Source: JAJFTV01 sp964426355 (GTDB lineage: Bacteria; Chloroflexota; Anaerolineae; Anaerolineales; Anaerolineaceae). Taken from it: 44,659 nucleotides of DNA. The DNA is taken from the NCBI GenBank assembly GCA_964426355.1, contig CAYRRA010000009.1:1-44659 (forward strand), read 5' to 3'. The notes below the pieces were generated by a model that did no database searches, was not told where the DNA came from, and worked only from the letters and a program-made list of their open reading frames with translations. This document shows, piece after piece, positions 32,764-41,400 of this stretch (positions are counted from its first letter, which is position 1; each line of letters begins with the position of its first letter). A program made the translations under genes and the position numbers.

Positions 32764-33095
32764 GTACTCAGACCAGAGGGGGAATTCAGTAGTTTTCCAG
32801 GCGCGCAACAGGAAAGCAAGGAAAGTGTAAAAGTGAACACATACCTGAACAACGACGCGTGTTTCCTCAACACCCATTTCTGGCTCACCAGTAACCTGCG
32901 ACGAGTTTGCCCATTCTCAGGTTATAATATTAGGAAATATGGCGAGGTCGTTCTTCAAAATCAGCAACACCACGGGGCAAAAAGAGCCCTGGACGATAAC
33001 GCTTTTAACCTTCCACTTCTGTTCTTTTCAGCACCCGCAAAAGCAAACATGGCTCATATCTTTACCACAGGAAAACAAAAGAGTTAATCTGGGGT
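32764..33095. other. Divergent intergenic region
   Basis: No gene is seen. An isolated TATAAT (32923-32928) points right, toward the large regulator, but lacks a clear -35. Short open frames here have no ribosome binding site. Confidence 0.35.
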
Positions 33096-33101
33096 TATAC
33101 T
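33096..33101 (+). promoter_or_regulatory. -10 element placed for a leaderless mRNA
   Basis: TATACT ends 6 nt before the ATG at 33108, and no ribosome binding site is present. The same 6-nt gap is seen before ATG 24806. No good -35 is visible. Confidence 0.4.
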
Positions 33102-33107
33102 AGCAAT

Positions 33108-36100
33108 ATGTTATCCAATCAACCGGTCATCCGCACGAGGGTCACACCTCCACGCCGAAGGGAGGAGTTGGTGGTTCGGCAGAGGCTGCATGACCTGCTG
33201 GATGAGTTGGTTGAAAAACGCCTTGTATTGATTTCTGCCCCAGCCGGATATGGAAAAACATCCCTGTTGATTGATTATTGTTGCCGAAGCCAGGCACCGA
33301 TTTGCTGGTATGCCATCGACCAGCTCGATTATGATCCATACCGCTTCATTTCCCATTTTGCAGCAGCCATTCAGAATCGTTTCCCGGCTTTTGGGCAGCG
33401 AACTGCCTCCGCACTCACCGGCGAACAAGGGCAATTCGATGCGGATTATGTGGCAACCGTGTTAATCAACGATCTTTATGAGCATGTGGATGAGCATTTT
33501 CTGCTAATCCTGGATGATTTTCACCTGGTCAATGACAGCCTGGAAATCCGCAGCTTTATCAGCCGGCTCCTTCTGGATATGGATGAAAACTGCCACCTGT
33601 TGGTTACCTCGCGCACACTGCTTTCGCTGCCGGTATTACCTATTCTGGCTGCGCGCGCGGATGTGGGTGGTATCAGTTACGAAGAACTGGCATTTCTTCC
33701 CCACGAAATTCAGCAGCTTTATGCCCAAAACCGGCACCAGGACCTCTCCATTCAGGCTGCTGAAGAAGTGCATAACCAAACCGAAGGATGGATTACAGGA
33801 ATTTTACTTGCCAGCCAGGTAAACCAACAGGACACCGACGCGCAAGCGCGCCTGATGCGTGTCTCTGGCTTTCGCCTGGAAGATTATTTTTCACAGGTAT
33901 TCGACAGTGTGGATGAAAACTTGAAAACATTTCTACTGCGAACCTCACTGCTGGAAGAATTTAACGCTGAACGCTGCGCTCATATCATTGAGCCTGCTTT
34001 ATCGCTGGAAACAAGCCCCTGGCAGAACTGGATGGATATCGCCCAGCAAAATAACCTTTTTGTCCTTACTACGGGTGAAAAAGGAGACTGGTTGCGTTAT
34101 CACCCGTTATTTTTAGATTTCTTACAAAACACCATTTTCAGCAAGTTCCCTGATGAAGCGTATGCGATTGAATATGAAATTGCCAATTCCAGCATCCGAA
34201 GCAAGGATTGGGATCAAGCATTTGCCATCTTTCGCAAACTTGGGTCGTTGGATAAACTGGTTGAACTTATCGAGACCGCCGGCGCTGATTTGGTAGCAGG
34301 CGGGAGGATTTCCACACTTTCTGCCTGGCTTGATTCGCTGCCCGTTGAAGTTTTACATTCGCAACCCTATATGGTTGCGCTTCAGGGGCATGTGGCAGCG
34401 GCTGTTGGAAATTCAACCCTGGCATTAACCCTTTATAACCAGTCCATTGAAGCCATGCAACTGCCGCGAGACAGGTGCATCCTGGCACGCGTGCTGTCAA
34501 TGCGAGCTGCACTGCATCGTTTAATGGGAAAACTGGACGCAGCCAAGACCGATGCAAACGAAAGCTTGTTGTTAATTCAAAATGATTTGGAAATGCGTAA
34601 GACAAAGGGTGAGGCATTGCGTTGTATTGGTTTGTGCAATTTTCACCAGGGCAAACTGCACGACGCTTTAGCATGGCTTGAAGACGCCCTCAATGTGATG
34701 CTGACCATTAACGACCAAAAAAACGAAGCCATCATTCATCTTGAGATGGGTTTAATTTATGAAAACCTGGGCGAGTATGCAAGCTCCAAAGAAAAATACA
34801 CTTCTGCGCTAACTTATTGGAAAAGAGTAGAGAACCCCATCTGGCTTTCAAACCTTTTGAACAACCTGGGCGTTTTGCAGCAGCTCATGGGTGATTATGA
34901 ACAGGCAAGCCGTTCCTTTGAAGAAGCGATGCAGTACGCACAAGCAAGCGGGTATGCACGCATGCAGGCGTTTATTCTCACCGGCATCGGTGACATCTAC
35001 ACCGAATTACAAGCTGACGAGCAGGCAGAACAGGCATATCGATTGGCGTTTGACATAGCTGAAAGAGCCCAGGAACATTTCCTGCAGGTATATATCCATG
35101 TACAGTCAGCAGCCCTGGCTGCGCATCGGGGAAGAATTGCCGATGGCTATCAACTCATCCAAGATGCATTGAAACGGGTCGGTTCGGAAGGTTCTGAAAT
35201 GGAACGTCAATTATGCGAACTGGAATATGCCGGCATTCGAATCCTGGAAGGACACGCAGAAGAAATCATCACCTCTTTGGAAAACGTTTGTACCTTTTTT
35301 GAGCGGGAAGGGCATAAAGTGCAATTTGAAAAAGCACATCTTTATCTCTTGCTTGCCTATCAGCAATGTGGACAAAACGATCAAATCATACCGCATCTTT
35401 TGAACATTACATCCTGCATCCAGGGAACATTCCCCTCTGCCACGCTCATTGCAACTGCATTGCGGCACAAAGCAAAATTGAAAGCGCTCCAGGTTGATTA
35501 TATGCAAGAGGAACTTAACCAATTCTTGCTCAAAATTATTGAATTTGAAGAAAAGCTTCCGGTTCTCTGGCGGTATCTGCGCAGCCATGCAAAAGTAATT
35601 CCCTTCGCTCCACCCACCATTTTTATCCGCGCTTTAGGAAGAATGCAGGTAATGGTTAACAACCACATCATCACCAGTTCCGAATGGCAAACCCAGGCAG
35701 CGCGAGATCTTTTCTTCATGCTTCTCGTTCATTCAGAAGGAATGACCAGAGATGAAATCAGTGTCATTTTCTGGCCCGATGCCTCGCCAGAAGAAGCGCG
35801 TTTTCGTTTTAAGAACACGGTTTACCGGTTGCGGCGCGCAGTGGGAAAAGATTGCGTCCTCCTGGAACAAGATGTCTACCGTTTCAATGACAGGCTCGAC
35901 TACGAATACGATGTTGAATTGTTTCTAAAGGAAAACGCACTTGCCAACCAGGTACAGGACCCCATGCAAAAGCTCTCTCATTTCCGTGAAGCAATAAAAC
36001 ATTACCGCGGCGATTTCCTAAATGAAATTGATGAAACATGGGCGATCAATTCACGCGAATGTCTGAAACAGAATTACCTGAACATCCTGCTTCAGGTTTC

Positions 36101-36338
36101 CGAGATTTATTTGGATTTGTCAAATTATGATCTTGCATTGGAGTACTGCCAGCGGGCGTTGGATGAAGACAATTTGCTTGAAGAAGCTTACCGGCAGGCA
36201 TTTAAAATTTTTGCAGCGACCGGTAACCGTGCTGGGCTTGTCCGACAGTATCAACGTTGTGTAGAAGTGCTGGATAAAGAAATCAATGCACCGCCTTCAC
36301 CTCAGACCCAGGCGCTGTACGAATCACTGCTCAGATGA
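33108..36338 (+). CDS. MalT/SARP-type giant regulator: STAND ATPase, TPR array and BTAD domain
   Basis: A 1076-residue cytosolic regulator. It begins with a MalT-like NTPase (Walker A A-P-A-G-Y-G-K-T at 44-51, Walker B L-L-I-L-D-D-F-H about 131-138). A long helical array with TPR-type units covers about 370-830. The C-terminus is an OmpR-like winged helix (F-I-R-A-L-G-R-M-Q-V about 843-852, later F-R-F-K-N-T-V-Y-R-L-R-R-A-V-G) and a BTAD domain, as in SARP activators. Family knowledge: STAND regulators are switched by ligand or protein binding to the helical part. The DNA-binding end is SARP-like instead of the LuxR end of MalT. Downstream lies a peptide/membrane-protein/HD-GYP cluster on the same strand, its likely target. 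Confidence 0.92.
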   Translation: MLSNQPVIRTRVTPPRRREELVVRQRLHDLLDELVEKRLVLISAPAGYGKTSLLIDYCCRSQAPICWYAIDQLDYDPYRFISHFAAAIQNRFPAFGQRTASALTGEQGQFDADYVATVLINDLYEHVDEHFLLILDDFHLVNDSLEIRSFISRLLLDMDENCHLLVTSRTLLSLPVLPILAARADVGGISYEELAFLPHEIQQLYAQNRHQDLSIQAAEEVHNQTEGWITGILLASQVNQQDTDAQARLMRVSGFRLEDYFSQVFDSVDENLKTFLLRTSLLEEFNAERCAHIIEPALSLETSPWQNWMDIAQQNNLFVLTTGEKGDWLRYHPLFLDFLQNTIFSKFPDEAYAIEYEIANSSIRSKDWDQAFAIFRKLGSLDKLVELIETAGADLVAGGRISTLSAWLDSLPVEVLHSQPYMVALQGHVAAAVGNSTLALTLYNQSIEAMQLPRDRCILARVLSMRAALHRLMGKLDAAKTDANESLLLIQNDLEMRKTKGEALRCIGLCNFHQGKLHDALAWLEDALNVMLTINDQKNEAIIHLEMGLIYENLGEYASSKEKYTSALTYWKRVENPIWLSNLLNNLGVLQQLMGDYEQASRSFEEAMQYAQASGYARMQAFILTGIGDIYTELQADEQAEQAYRLAFDIAERAQEHFLQVYIHVQSAALAAHRGRIADGYQLIQDALKRVGSEGSEMERQLCELEYAGIRILEGHAEEIITSLENVCTFFEREGHKVQFEKAHLYLLLAYQQCGQNDQIIPHLLNITSCIQGTFPSATLIATALRHKAKLKALQVDYMQEELNQFLLKIIEFEEKLPVLWRYLRSHAKVIPFAPPTIFIRALGRMQVMVNNHIITSSEWQTQAARDLFFMLLVHSEGMTRDEISVIFWPDASPEEARFRFKNTVYRLRRAVGKDCVLLEQDVYRFNDRLDYEYDVELFLKENALANQVQDPMQKLSHFREAIKHYRGDFLNEIDETWAINSRECLKQNYLNILLQVSEIYLDLSNYDLALEYCQRALDEDNLLEEAYRQAFKIFAATGNRAGLVRQYQRCVEVLDKEINAPPSPQTQALYESLLR

Positions 36339-36340
36339 AA

Positions 36341-36360
36341 ACGGCACAAGTTTCTGCCGT
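36341..36360 (+). terminator. Weak hairpin after the giant regulator gene
   Basis: ACGGCA (36341-36346) pairs with TGCCGT (36355-36360) right after the stop codon. No T run follows at once, so it may only slow or partly stop transcription. Confidence 0.3.
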
Positions 36361-36484
36361 ATCTCGCAACACTCCCTTTTTACGTCACCAGCCCACAATT
36401 TACAGGCATAAATCGTTATTCTTTCTCCAAATATTCTGTCTGAAATTTCCGAAAACAAGTGAAGATTCCTTATTAGTGTGGATG

Positions 36485-36539
36485 TTTTCCATTCTTCGCT
36501 AGAATTTTTTACCAGGCAACAAATTTTCCATTTTCCATT
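36485..36539 (+). repeat. TTTTCCATT direct repeats upstream of the peptide gene
   Basis: TTTTCCATT occurs at 36485, 36524 and 36531; the last two overlap with a 7-bp period. SARP regulators generally bind direct repeats near their target promoters, so these are candidate sites for the large regulator. Another direct repeat, GAAAAGTGT, occurs at 36572 and 36601. Confidence 0.4.
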
Positions 36540-36694
36540 GCCGTTATCGGAAGAAAAAGTAAGAAATGGCAGAAAAGTGTTATGGAAATCTAAGAATGAT
36601 GAAAAGTGTAGCCCCCTGAGACTTTTTTAATGCCTGTTTTGAGACCGTGACAGGGCATAATAACTCCAATATCTCATTTTTTCAGGAGTTTATG
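36540..36694 (+). other. Promoter/leader region of the peptide gene
   Basis: Contains several A-runs spaced roughly 10 bp apart (36554-36605), a possible -10 CATAAT (36656-36661) without a clear -35, and the inverted pair CCTGT/ACAGG flanking 36638-36650. AGGAG at 36684-36688 is the ribosome binding site of the next gene. Confidence 0.35.
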
Positions 36695-36826
36695 ATGCTT
36701 AAAAATACTTTTCTTGCTATCGTCCGTTCTCTCGATGTTCGTATGGTGATGTTCGTTTTGATGCTGGTACTCCTGGTCATTGGCGCAGGCGCACCTGGTG
36801 CAACTGGCATGGGTGGTGGCGGATAA
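36695..36826 (+). CDS. Hydrophobic peptide with Gly-rich C-terminus (43 residues, candidate signal peptide)
   Basis: A 43-codon gene with AGGAG 6 bp before ATG 36695 (an ATG at 36692 is too close). The product has an N-terminal part with positive charges (Lys3, Arg12 and Arg17), a hydrophobic stretch V-M-F-V-L-M-L-V-L-L-V-I-G-A-G-A-P-G-A, and a tail of G-A-T-G-M-G-G-G-G. This looks like a signal sequence with an A-x-A or Gly-type cleavage region and a very short mature peptide, or a small membrane protein. It is not a known family to me. Its place between a STAND/TPR regulator and a membrane protein suggests a secreted signal or regulator peptide; this is inference. Confidence 0.7.
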   Translation: MLKNTFLAIVRSLDVRMVMFVLMLVLLVIGAGAPGATGMGGGG

Positions 36827-36913
36827 TCTTACATATTCATTTTCACCCACTCATATTTCGTAAAATTTTACTGGTTCAAGGTAGATTTGTATATCTGTAA
36901 GATTGTGACATAG

Positions 36914-37492
36914 ATGATTTTATTGCTGGCGGTCCTCTTTGGTATCATAGCCACTTGGGTACGAGCCAGGATATGTAGGCGTACCTTAAAACGACCCAAT
37001 CTTCGCTGGGAATGGCTGGTTTTCGTTGCGGTCATACCACAGGTGTTCGTGTTTCAAATCTCCGCGATCAGCCGTCTGGTACCGGAAGCCATCATACCTG
37101 CGATCCAAATTGCATCTATGCTGATACTTCTGGTTTTTGTTGGTGCCAATCTGCTTACACCAGGAATGGCTCTGCTCGGAGTAGGACTGGTCAGCAATTT
37201 GCTGGTCATTGCACTTAACGGTGGGTGGATGCCAGTCCACCCTGAAACATTGAGCCGGTTGGAACCCACGCAGCCAATTTCTGCCTGGGAAATCGGGTCT
37301 CGTTTGGGTTATACCAAAGATCGTATCTTGGCAACCGCTGATACGCAGTTGTTTGTTCTCTCTGATATTTTAACCCTGCCTCAGTGGTTCCCTTACAAAT
37401 TCGCCTTCAGCTTAGGCGATATTTTTATCTCTATCGGTGCTTTCCTTCTATTATGGTCACTCAGCCGGAAGGAAAAGGAGAATGAAGAATGA
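36914..37492 (+). CDS. DUF5317-like integral membrane protein
   Basis: A 192-residue protein with five likely membrane segments. The sequence A-L-N-G-G-W-M-P-V (about 96-104) and the C-terminal F-S-L-G-D-I-F-I-S-I-G-A-F-L-L-L are, as I recall them, typical of DUF5317. Biochemical function is unknown. No ribosome binding site is clear before ATG 36914. It lies 87 bp after the peptide gene and overlaps the next gene by 4 bp (ATGA), so translation of the two is coupled. By position it could export, process or sense the upstream peptide; there is no direct evidence. Confidence 0.75.
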   Translation: MILLLAVLFGIIATWVRARICRRTLKRPNLRWEWLVFVAVIPQVFVFQISAISRLVPEAIIPAIQIASMLILLVFVGANLLTPGMALLGVGLVSNLLVIALNGGWMPVHPETLSRLEPTQPISAWEIGSRLGYTKDRILATADTQLFVLSDILTLPQWFPYKFAFSLGDIFISIGAFLLLWSLSRKEKENEE

Positions 37493-37803
37493 TCCAATCG
37501 CAATTATTTTCAAATCCTGCAAAAATATCGGTGGTTCAAGAACCTTACTCAGAAGTTCAGGCTGAATTTGGACGCTTGATCCACGCAGCGATCATCAATA
37601 AACGTTTTCGGGATTCACTGTTATCCAACCCAAAGCAATCTATCGAGACAGGCTTCTGTGGCGAAAAATTTAGTTTCCCCTGCGAAATCAAGGACAGCAT
37701 TGAACAGATTCATGCCGTTTCACTGGAAGATTTCGCGAAACAGCTCATAAACGTAACCAGCTCTCCGAAGATTCTTGAACCTGCTCTGATTCACTGCCAA
37801 TAA
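37489..37803 (+). CDS. NHLP/Os1348-clan-like small protein
   Basis: A 104-residue soluble protein. The stretch F-G-R-L-I-H-A-A-I-I-N-K-R-F-R-D-S-L-L, then N-P-K-Q-S-I-E-T-G-F and finally I-H-A-V-S-L-E-D-F-A-K-Q-L resembles the leader-like region of nitrile-hydratase-type (NHLP/Os1348) precursor proteins, which from memory occur widely in Chloroflexota without nearby modifying enzymes. Two Cys lie in the middle (C-G-E-K-F-S-F-P-C). Start overlaps the previous stop (ATGA) and AGGAG is upstream. No cyclodehydratase, radical SAM or lanthionine synthase gene lies in the window. The family call is from pattern memory only. Confidence 0.6.
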   Translation: MIQSQLFSNPAKISVVQEPYSEVQAEFGRLIHAAIINKRFRDSLLSNPKQSIETGFCGEKFSFPCEIKDSIEQIHAVSLEDFAKQLINVTSSPKILEPALIHCQ

Positions 37804-37817
37804 GTTTTTTTTTAATT

Positions 37818-38639
37818 ATGGACATACATCCTTATCAATCTAGCTCCAAAGCAGCCAAAATCCGGGAAGACGAAAGCGATGTTTTATCCCAGGTGAACAG
37901 GGCACACAATCTCATGATACCCGTCCAACTGGATGAACAACAACAGGTCTTCGGCTACTTTGTCGTTGACAGCCTACAATTGCCTGTAGGGGGGCAAAAA
38001 CACCTGAACGAAATTACAGGAACACCATTTAAGGCTGGTCTATCCGGTATGACCGTGTTTGCCGGTGCCATCCAACCCGACCTGCAAAAGAATTACATCA
38101 ACGCGCTGATGATGCTGGCAGATTCAATTGATCGTTGCGATGAGAGTGCTCACAGTCAAAATACTGCATTTTGGTCTCACCGCCTGGCTGTGAGGATGGG
38201 ATTACCTAACAACATCGCACAAGAAATCCGCCTGGCAGGAAAATTACACGATATCGGCAAAGCGGTTGTCCCCCGCGAAATCCTCACCAAACCAGGTCCA
38301 CTGAGCAAAGAGGAATGGGACATCATTAAGCGCCATCCTGCTTATGGGGCAGCACTGATGTAGCCTTCTTTCCTCCTTGCAATCACCCGCGAGCTGGTCA
38401 TTGCTCATCATGAGCACTATGACGGCAGTGGATACCCAAATGGACTGGATGGTGAAAAAATCCCCATCGGAGCGAGGATTTTATCGGTTGCAGACGCGTT
38501 TTCAACCATGACCATTCGAAGAGCATACCGCGCACCCATATCCATCGAAGCCGCCGTGAAAGAGTTACTCCGATGCCGTGGAAGCCAGTTCGACCCCAAG
38601 GTAGTCGATTATATGGTCAAGGTTATTAGAGGAGCGTAA
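37818..38639 (+). pseudogene. HD-GYP domain protein interrupted by one in-frame amber codon
   Basis: The reading frame spans 274 codons but has TAG at codon 182 (38361-38363). Before it are an N-terminal region of about 95 residues and the HD half (A-G-K-L-H-D-I-G-K, then R-H-P-A-Y-G-A-A-L-M). After it, in the same frame, come H-H-E-H-Y-D-G-S-G-Y-P-N-G-L and V-A-D-A-F, the GYP half. HD-GYP proteins usually have Glu here (M-L-E-P), so one G-to-T change of GAG would explain the stop. Intact HD-GYP enzymes degrade cyclic di-GMP. As read it makes only a 181-residue fragment lacking the GYP motif, unless the stop is read through or the base is a sequencing error. It starts 15 bp after the NHLP-like gene, with no ribosome binding site. 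Confidence 0.85.
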
Positions 38640-38915
38640 GTATCGACCACAGTTTAAAATTACGTTTTGATAGTCAGTTTACACAAATCATCTGTTAAAT
38701 TCCACTATTTCTACGCTGGCAGTTTGCAATAATTCCCCCCAGTGATGTTTTGTTTATTTTAACAAAGTATTCTGGATTTTTTTATGTCTTTTTTATCCAG
38801 AGTTTTTCCATCTTTATTCGCTATTAAATCATTTTATGCTAATATATAGATAATATTGGTAGATTAACGATTGTTTCAACCTATAAATCCCTAGAATCCT
38901 ACAATCTATGATCTA
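38640..38915. other. AT-rich intergenic region upstream of the chemoreceptor gene
   Basis: No gene is seen. The stretch 38830-38860 is AT-rich with several TAATAT/TATAGA hexamers and probably holds the chemoreceptor promoter, but no clear -35/-10 pair stands out. Confidence 0.35.
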
Positions 38916-38956
38916 CCCCCCACTTCTATATCTGTTGTTAAGAGGGGTGGCTTTTT
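38916..38956 (+). terminator. Imperfect hairpin with T run ahead of the chemoreceptor gene
   Basis: The C-rich arm beginning at 38916 pairs with AAGAGGGGTGG (38940-38950) with two mismatches and is followed by five T. It lies only 45 bp before the chemoreceptor start, so it may be the terminator of the upstream unit or an attenuator. Confidence 0.4.
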
Positions 38957-39001
38957 GTTTGTTAAATATCGGTTATGAAATAATTAAAGAGGATGGAAAA
39001 A

Positions 39002-41329
39002 ATGACACTCAAATCAAATGGTTCAAAAAAAAGGGGGCTGGCAAATTCACTGCAAGCCAGGCTGACGATCATCTTCCTGGCACTGGCGATTCTTCCGTTG
39101 CTCGGTTTAAGTGGATATTCGCTCATCGCCAGCAAGAATGCGCTGGAAAAGCGAGTAAAAGAAGATTTCGGGCTAATTGCTGCTTTGCAGGCGGAAGTGA
39201 TTGACGATTGGGTTTCACAGCGCGAGCAGGATATCATCGTGTTGTCGCAAATTATGAGCGCAACCAGCATGGATATTGACCAGCTCAACTACGAACATAA
39301 AAAAGCCCAGGCACAATGGGATTTCTTCGAAAGCATCTTTGTGGTCGGGTTGGACGGGATGACTCTCACCAATTCTTCAGGTGAAATCGCCGATCTTTCG
39401 GATCGTGATTATTTCAAACAGGCATTGACCGGAAAAACTGCGATATCCGAACCCCTCGTATCGCGGTACACCGGGAATGTCGCTGTTGTCATCGCCACCC
39501 CTATTCATGGCGACGATGGTGAGATTATTGGCGTGATGGCAGGCTCAGTTTCAAGCCAGTTTTTTAATGAATTACTGCAAAAAACCCAGTTCGGGGATAC
39601 GGGTGAAGCCTATATGGTAACGAAAGAAGGCATTTTATTCACCCCTTCGCGCTTTGCAAACCAGCTTCTAAGCCAGGGCGCCATCAAACAACGTGCTGAG
39701 CTGGAACTGCAACCAGAAACCTTTGGCATTCAACAGGTAACAGACGGCATTAATAGCGTTGAAACATACACCGGGTACCTCGGCAATGAAGTGCTCGGTG
39801 CGTATGAATGGATCGAGCGGCTGGGTTGGGGGTTGGTTATCGAACAGGAAACCAGTGAAACGATGGCGGATATCAACAGCCTTCAAACGATACTGATCGT
39901 CGTCGGTATTGCTGCCAGTCTTCTCGTCATCCTGATCATCTTGCTTGTGGTGCCCACCGTAACCAAACCAATCTCCCGTCTCACACAGGTAGCACACAAC
40001 CTGTCGCTGGGTGACATCAACCAAACCATCGATATCAAAGGCAAGGACGAAATCGGGCAGCTTGCCGATTCATTCCGAGACATGGTGAGCTATCAAAAGG
40101 GTATGGCAGATGTTGCAGAAAGCCTCGCAAAGGGTGATCTCACCCAAAGCGTCAAACCCGTCTCTGAAAAGGATACCCTCGGCAATGCTTTCTTCAGGAT
40201 GGTGAACGCATTGCGCGAATCCATTGCCCAGGTCGCTGGCACAGCAAAACAAGTTGCTACCTCCTCCAACCAGTTGGCTACGGCTGCCATTCAAGCCGGG
40301 CAGGCAACCAACCAGATTGCCGCCACCATGCAGCATGTTGCGGAAGGCACCAACCAACAATCACAGGCAGCAGGTCAAACCGCCAACTCAGTCGAACAGA
40401 TGAGCCGTGCCATCGAAGGTGTTGCCCAGGGTGCTCAGGAGCAAGCCGCAGCCATCAGTAAAACCAGCCAGATTACTGCCCAACTCAGTTCTGCCATCCA
40501 ACAGGTCGCAGCTAATGCTGATGCGGTTACCCAAAGCTCAAACGGTGCAGAAAAAGCCGCCCAAACCGGCAACCAGACCGTCTCTGCCACCATCACTGGC
40601 ATGGATACCATCCGGACACGTGTTGACCAGTCCGCGCAAAAAGTACAGGAGATGGGTCAGCGCTCTCAACAAATCAGCCTGATTGTTGAAACCATTGAAG
40701 ATATCGCTAACCAGACCAACCTGCTCGCCCTTAACGCTGCCATTGAGGCAGCGCGCGCTGGTGAACAGGGCAAAGGCTTTGCAGTCGTCGCGGATGAGGT
40801 GCGCAAACTTGCGGAACGGTCATCTGCTTCTACCAAAGAAATTTCTGCTCTCATTTCCGGTATCCAAAAAACCGTAGATGAAGCGGTCAAAGCCATGGAT
40901 GAAGGCTCGCGTGAAGTAGATAACGGTGTTCAGCTCGCCAGCCAGGCAGGACAATCCCTTGAAGACATCCTCAAAGCTATTTCAGACGTCAACGAACAGG
41001 CGCAAGCTGCAATGGCGGCTGCCCATCAAATGAGTGCGGCTGCTAACGAGTTGGTCGCGGCGGTCGACTCGGTTTCCGCTGTCGTTGAAGAGAACACCGC
41101 AGCCACCGAGCAGATGACAGCCAATTCTGACGAGGTCACTCATTCGATTGAGAATATTGCCAGTGTCAGCGAAGAGAACAGCGCTGCCGTCGAAGAGGTC
41201 TCCGCTTCCACTGAAGAGATGAGTGCGCAGGTGCAAGAAGTGACCGCCTCCGCACAATCCCTTGCTGATATGGCAAAAACATTGCAGGAGATCGTTTCCA
41301 AATTTACCCTGCCGGAAGCTGGGAAGTAA
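39002..41329 (+). CDS. Methyl-accepting chemotaxis protein
   Basis: A 775-residue transmembrane receptor. It has a first membrane segment (about 20-42), a large extracytoplasmic Cache-type sensor domain (about 45-290), a second segment (about 293-317) and HAMP with a second HAMP-like unit (about 318-405). The long coiled-coil signalling domain carries the conserved tip E-D-I-A-N-Q-T-N-L-L-A-L-N-A-A-I-E-A-A-R-A-G-E. ATG 39002 is chosen because AGAGG lies 9 bp upstream; ATG 38993 directly abuts it. No CheW-binding pentapeptide tail and no che or flagellar genes are nearby, so it is an orphan, perhaps for twitching, gliding or another output. Confidence 0.93.
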   Translation: MTLKSNGSKKRGLANSLQARLTIIFLALAILPLLGLSGYSLIASKNALEKRVKEDFGLIAALQAEVIDDWVSQREQDIIVLSQIMSATSMDIDQLNYEHKKAQAQWDFFESIFVVGLDGMTLTNSSGEIADLSDRDYFKQALTGKTAISEPLVSRYTGNVAVVIATPIHGDDGEIIGVMAGSVSSQFFNELLQKTQFGDTGEAYMVTKEGILFTPSRFANQLLSQGAIKQRAELELQPETFGIQQVTDGINSVETYTGYLGNEVLGAYEWIERLGWGLVIEQETSETMADINSLQTILIVVGIAASLLVILIILLVVPTVTKPISRLTQVAHNLSLGDINQTIDIKGKDEIGQLADSFRDMVSYQKGMADVAESLAKGDLTQSVKPVSEKDTLGNAFFRMVNALRESIAQVAGTAKQVATSSNQLATAAIQAGQATNQIAATMQHVAEGTNQQSQAAGQTANSVEQMSRAIEGVAQGAQEQAAAISKTSQITAQLSSAIQQVAANADAVTQSSNGAEKAAQTGNQTVSATITGMDTIRTRVDQSAQKVQEMGQRSQQISLIVETIEDIANQTNLLALNAAIEAARAGEQGKGFAVVADEVRKLAERSSASTKEISALISGIQKTVDEAVKAMDEGSREVDNGVQLASQAGQSLEDILKAISDVNEQAQAAMAAAHQMSAAANELVAAVDSVSAVVEENTAATEQMTANSDEVTHSIENIASVSEENSAAVEEVSASTEEMSAQVQEVTASAQSLADMAKTLQEIVSKFTLPEAGK

Positions 41330-41363
41330 AAAACGAAACCAGAAAAATTTGGCTCTACTTTTC

Positions 41364-41400
41364 GCAGAGGCTGCAAAAAAAGCAGCCTCTGCTTGTTTTT
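41364..41400 (+). terminator. Intrinsic terminator of the chemoreceptor gene
   Basis: GCAGAGGCTGC (41364-41374) pairs perfectly with GCAGCCTCTGC (41382-41392) around an A-rich 7-nt loop, followed by TTGTTTTT. Confidence 0.93.
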
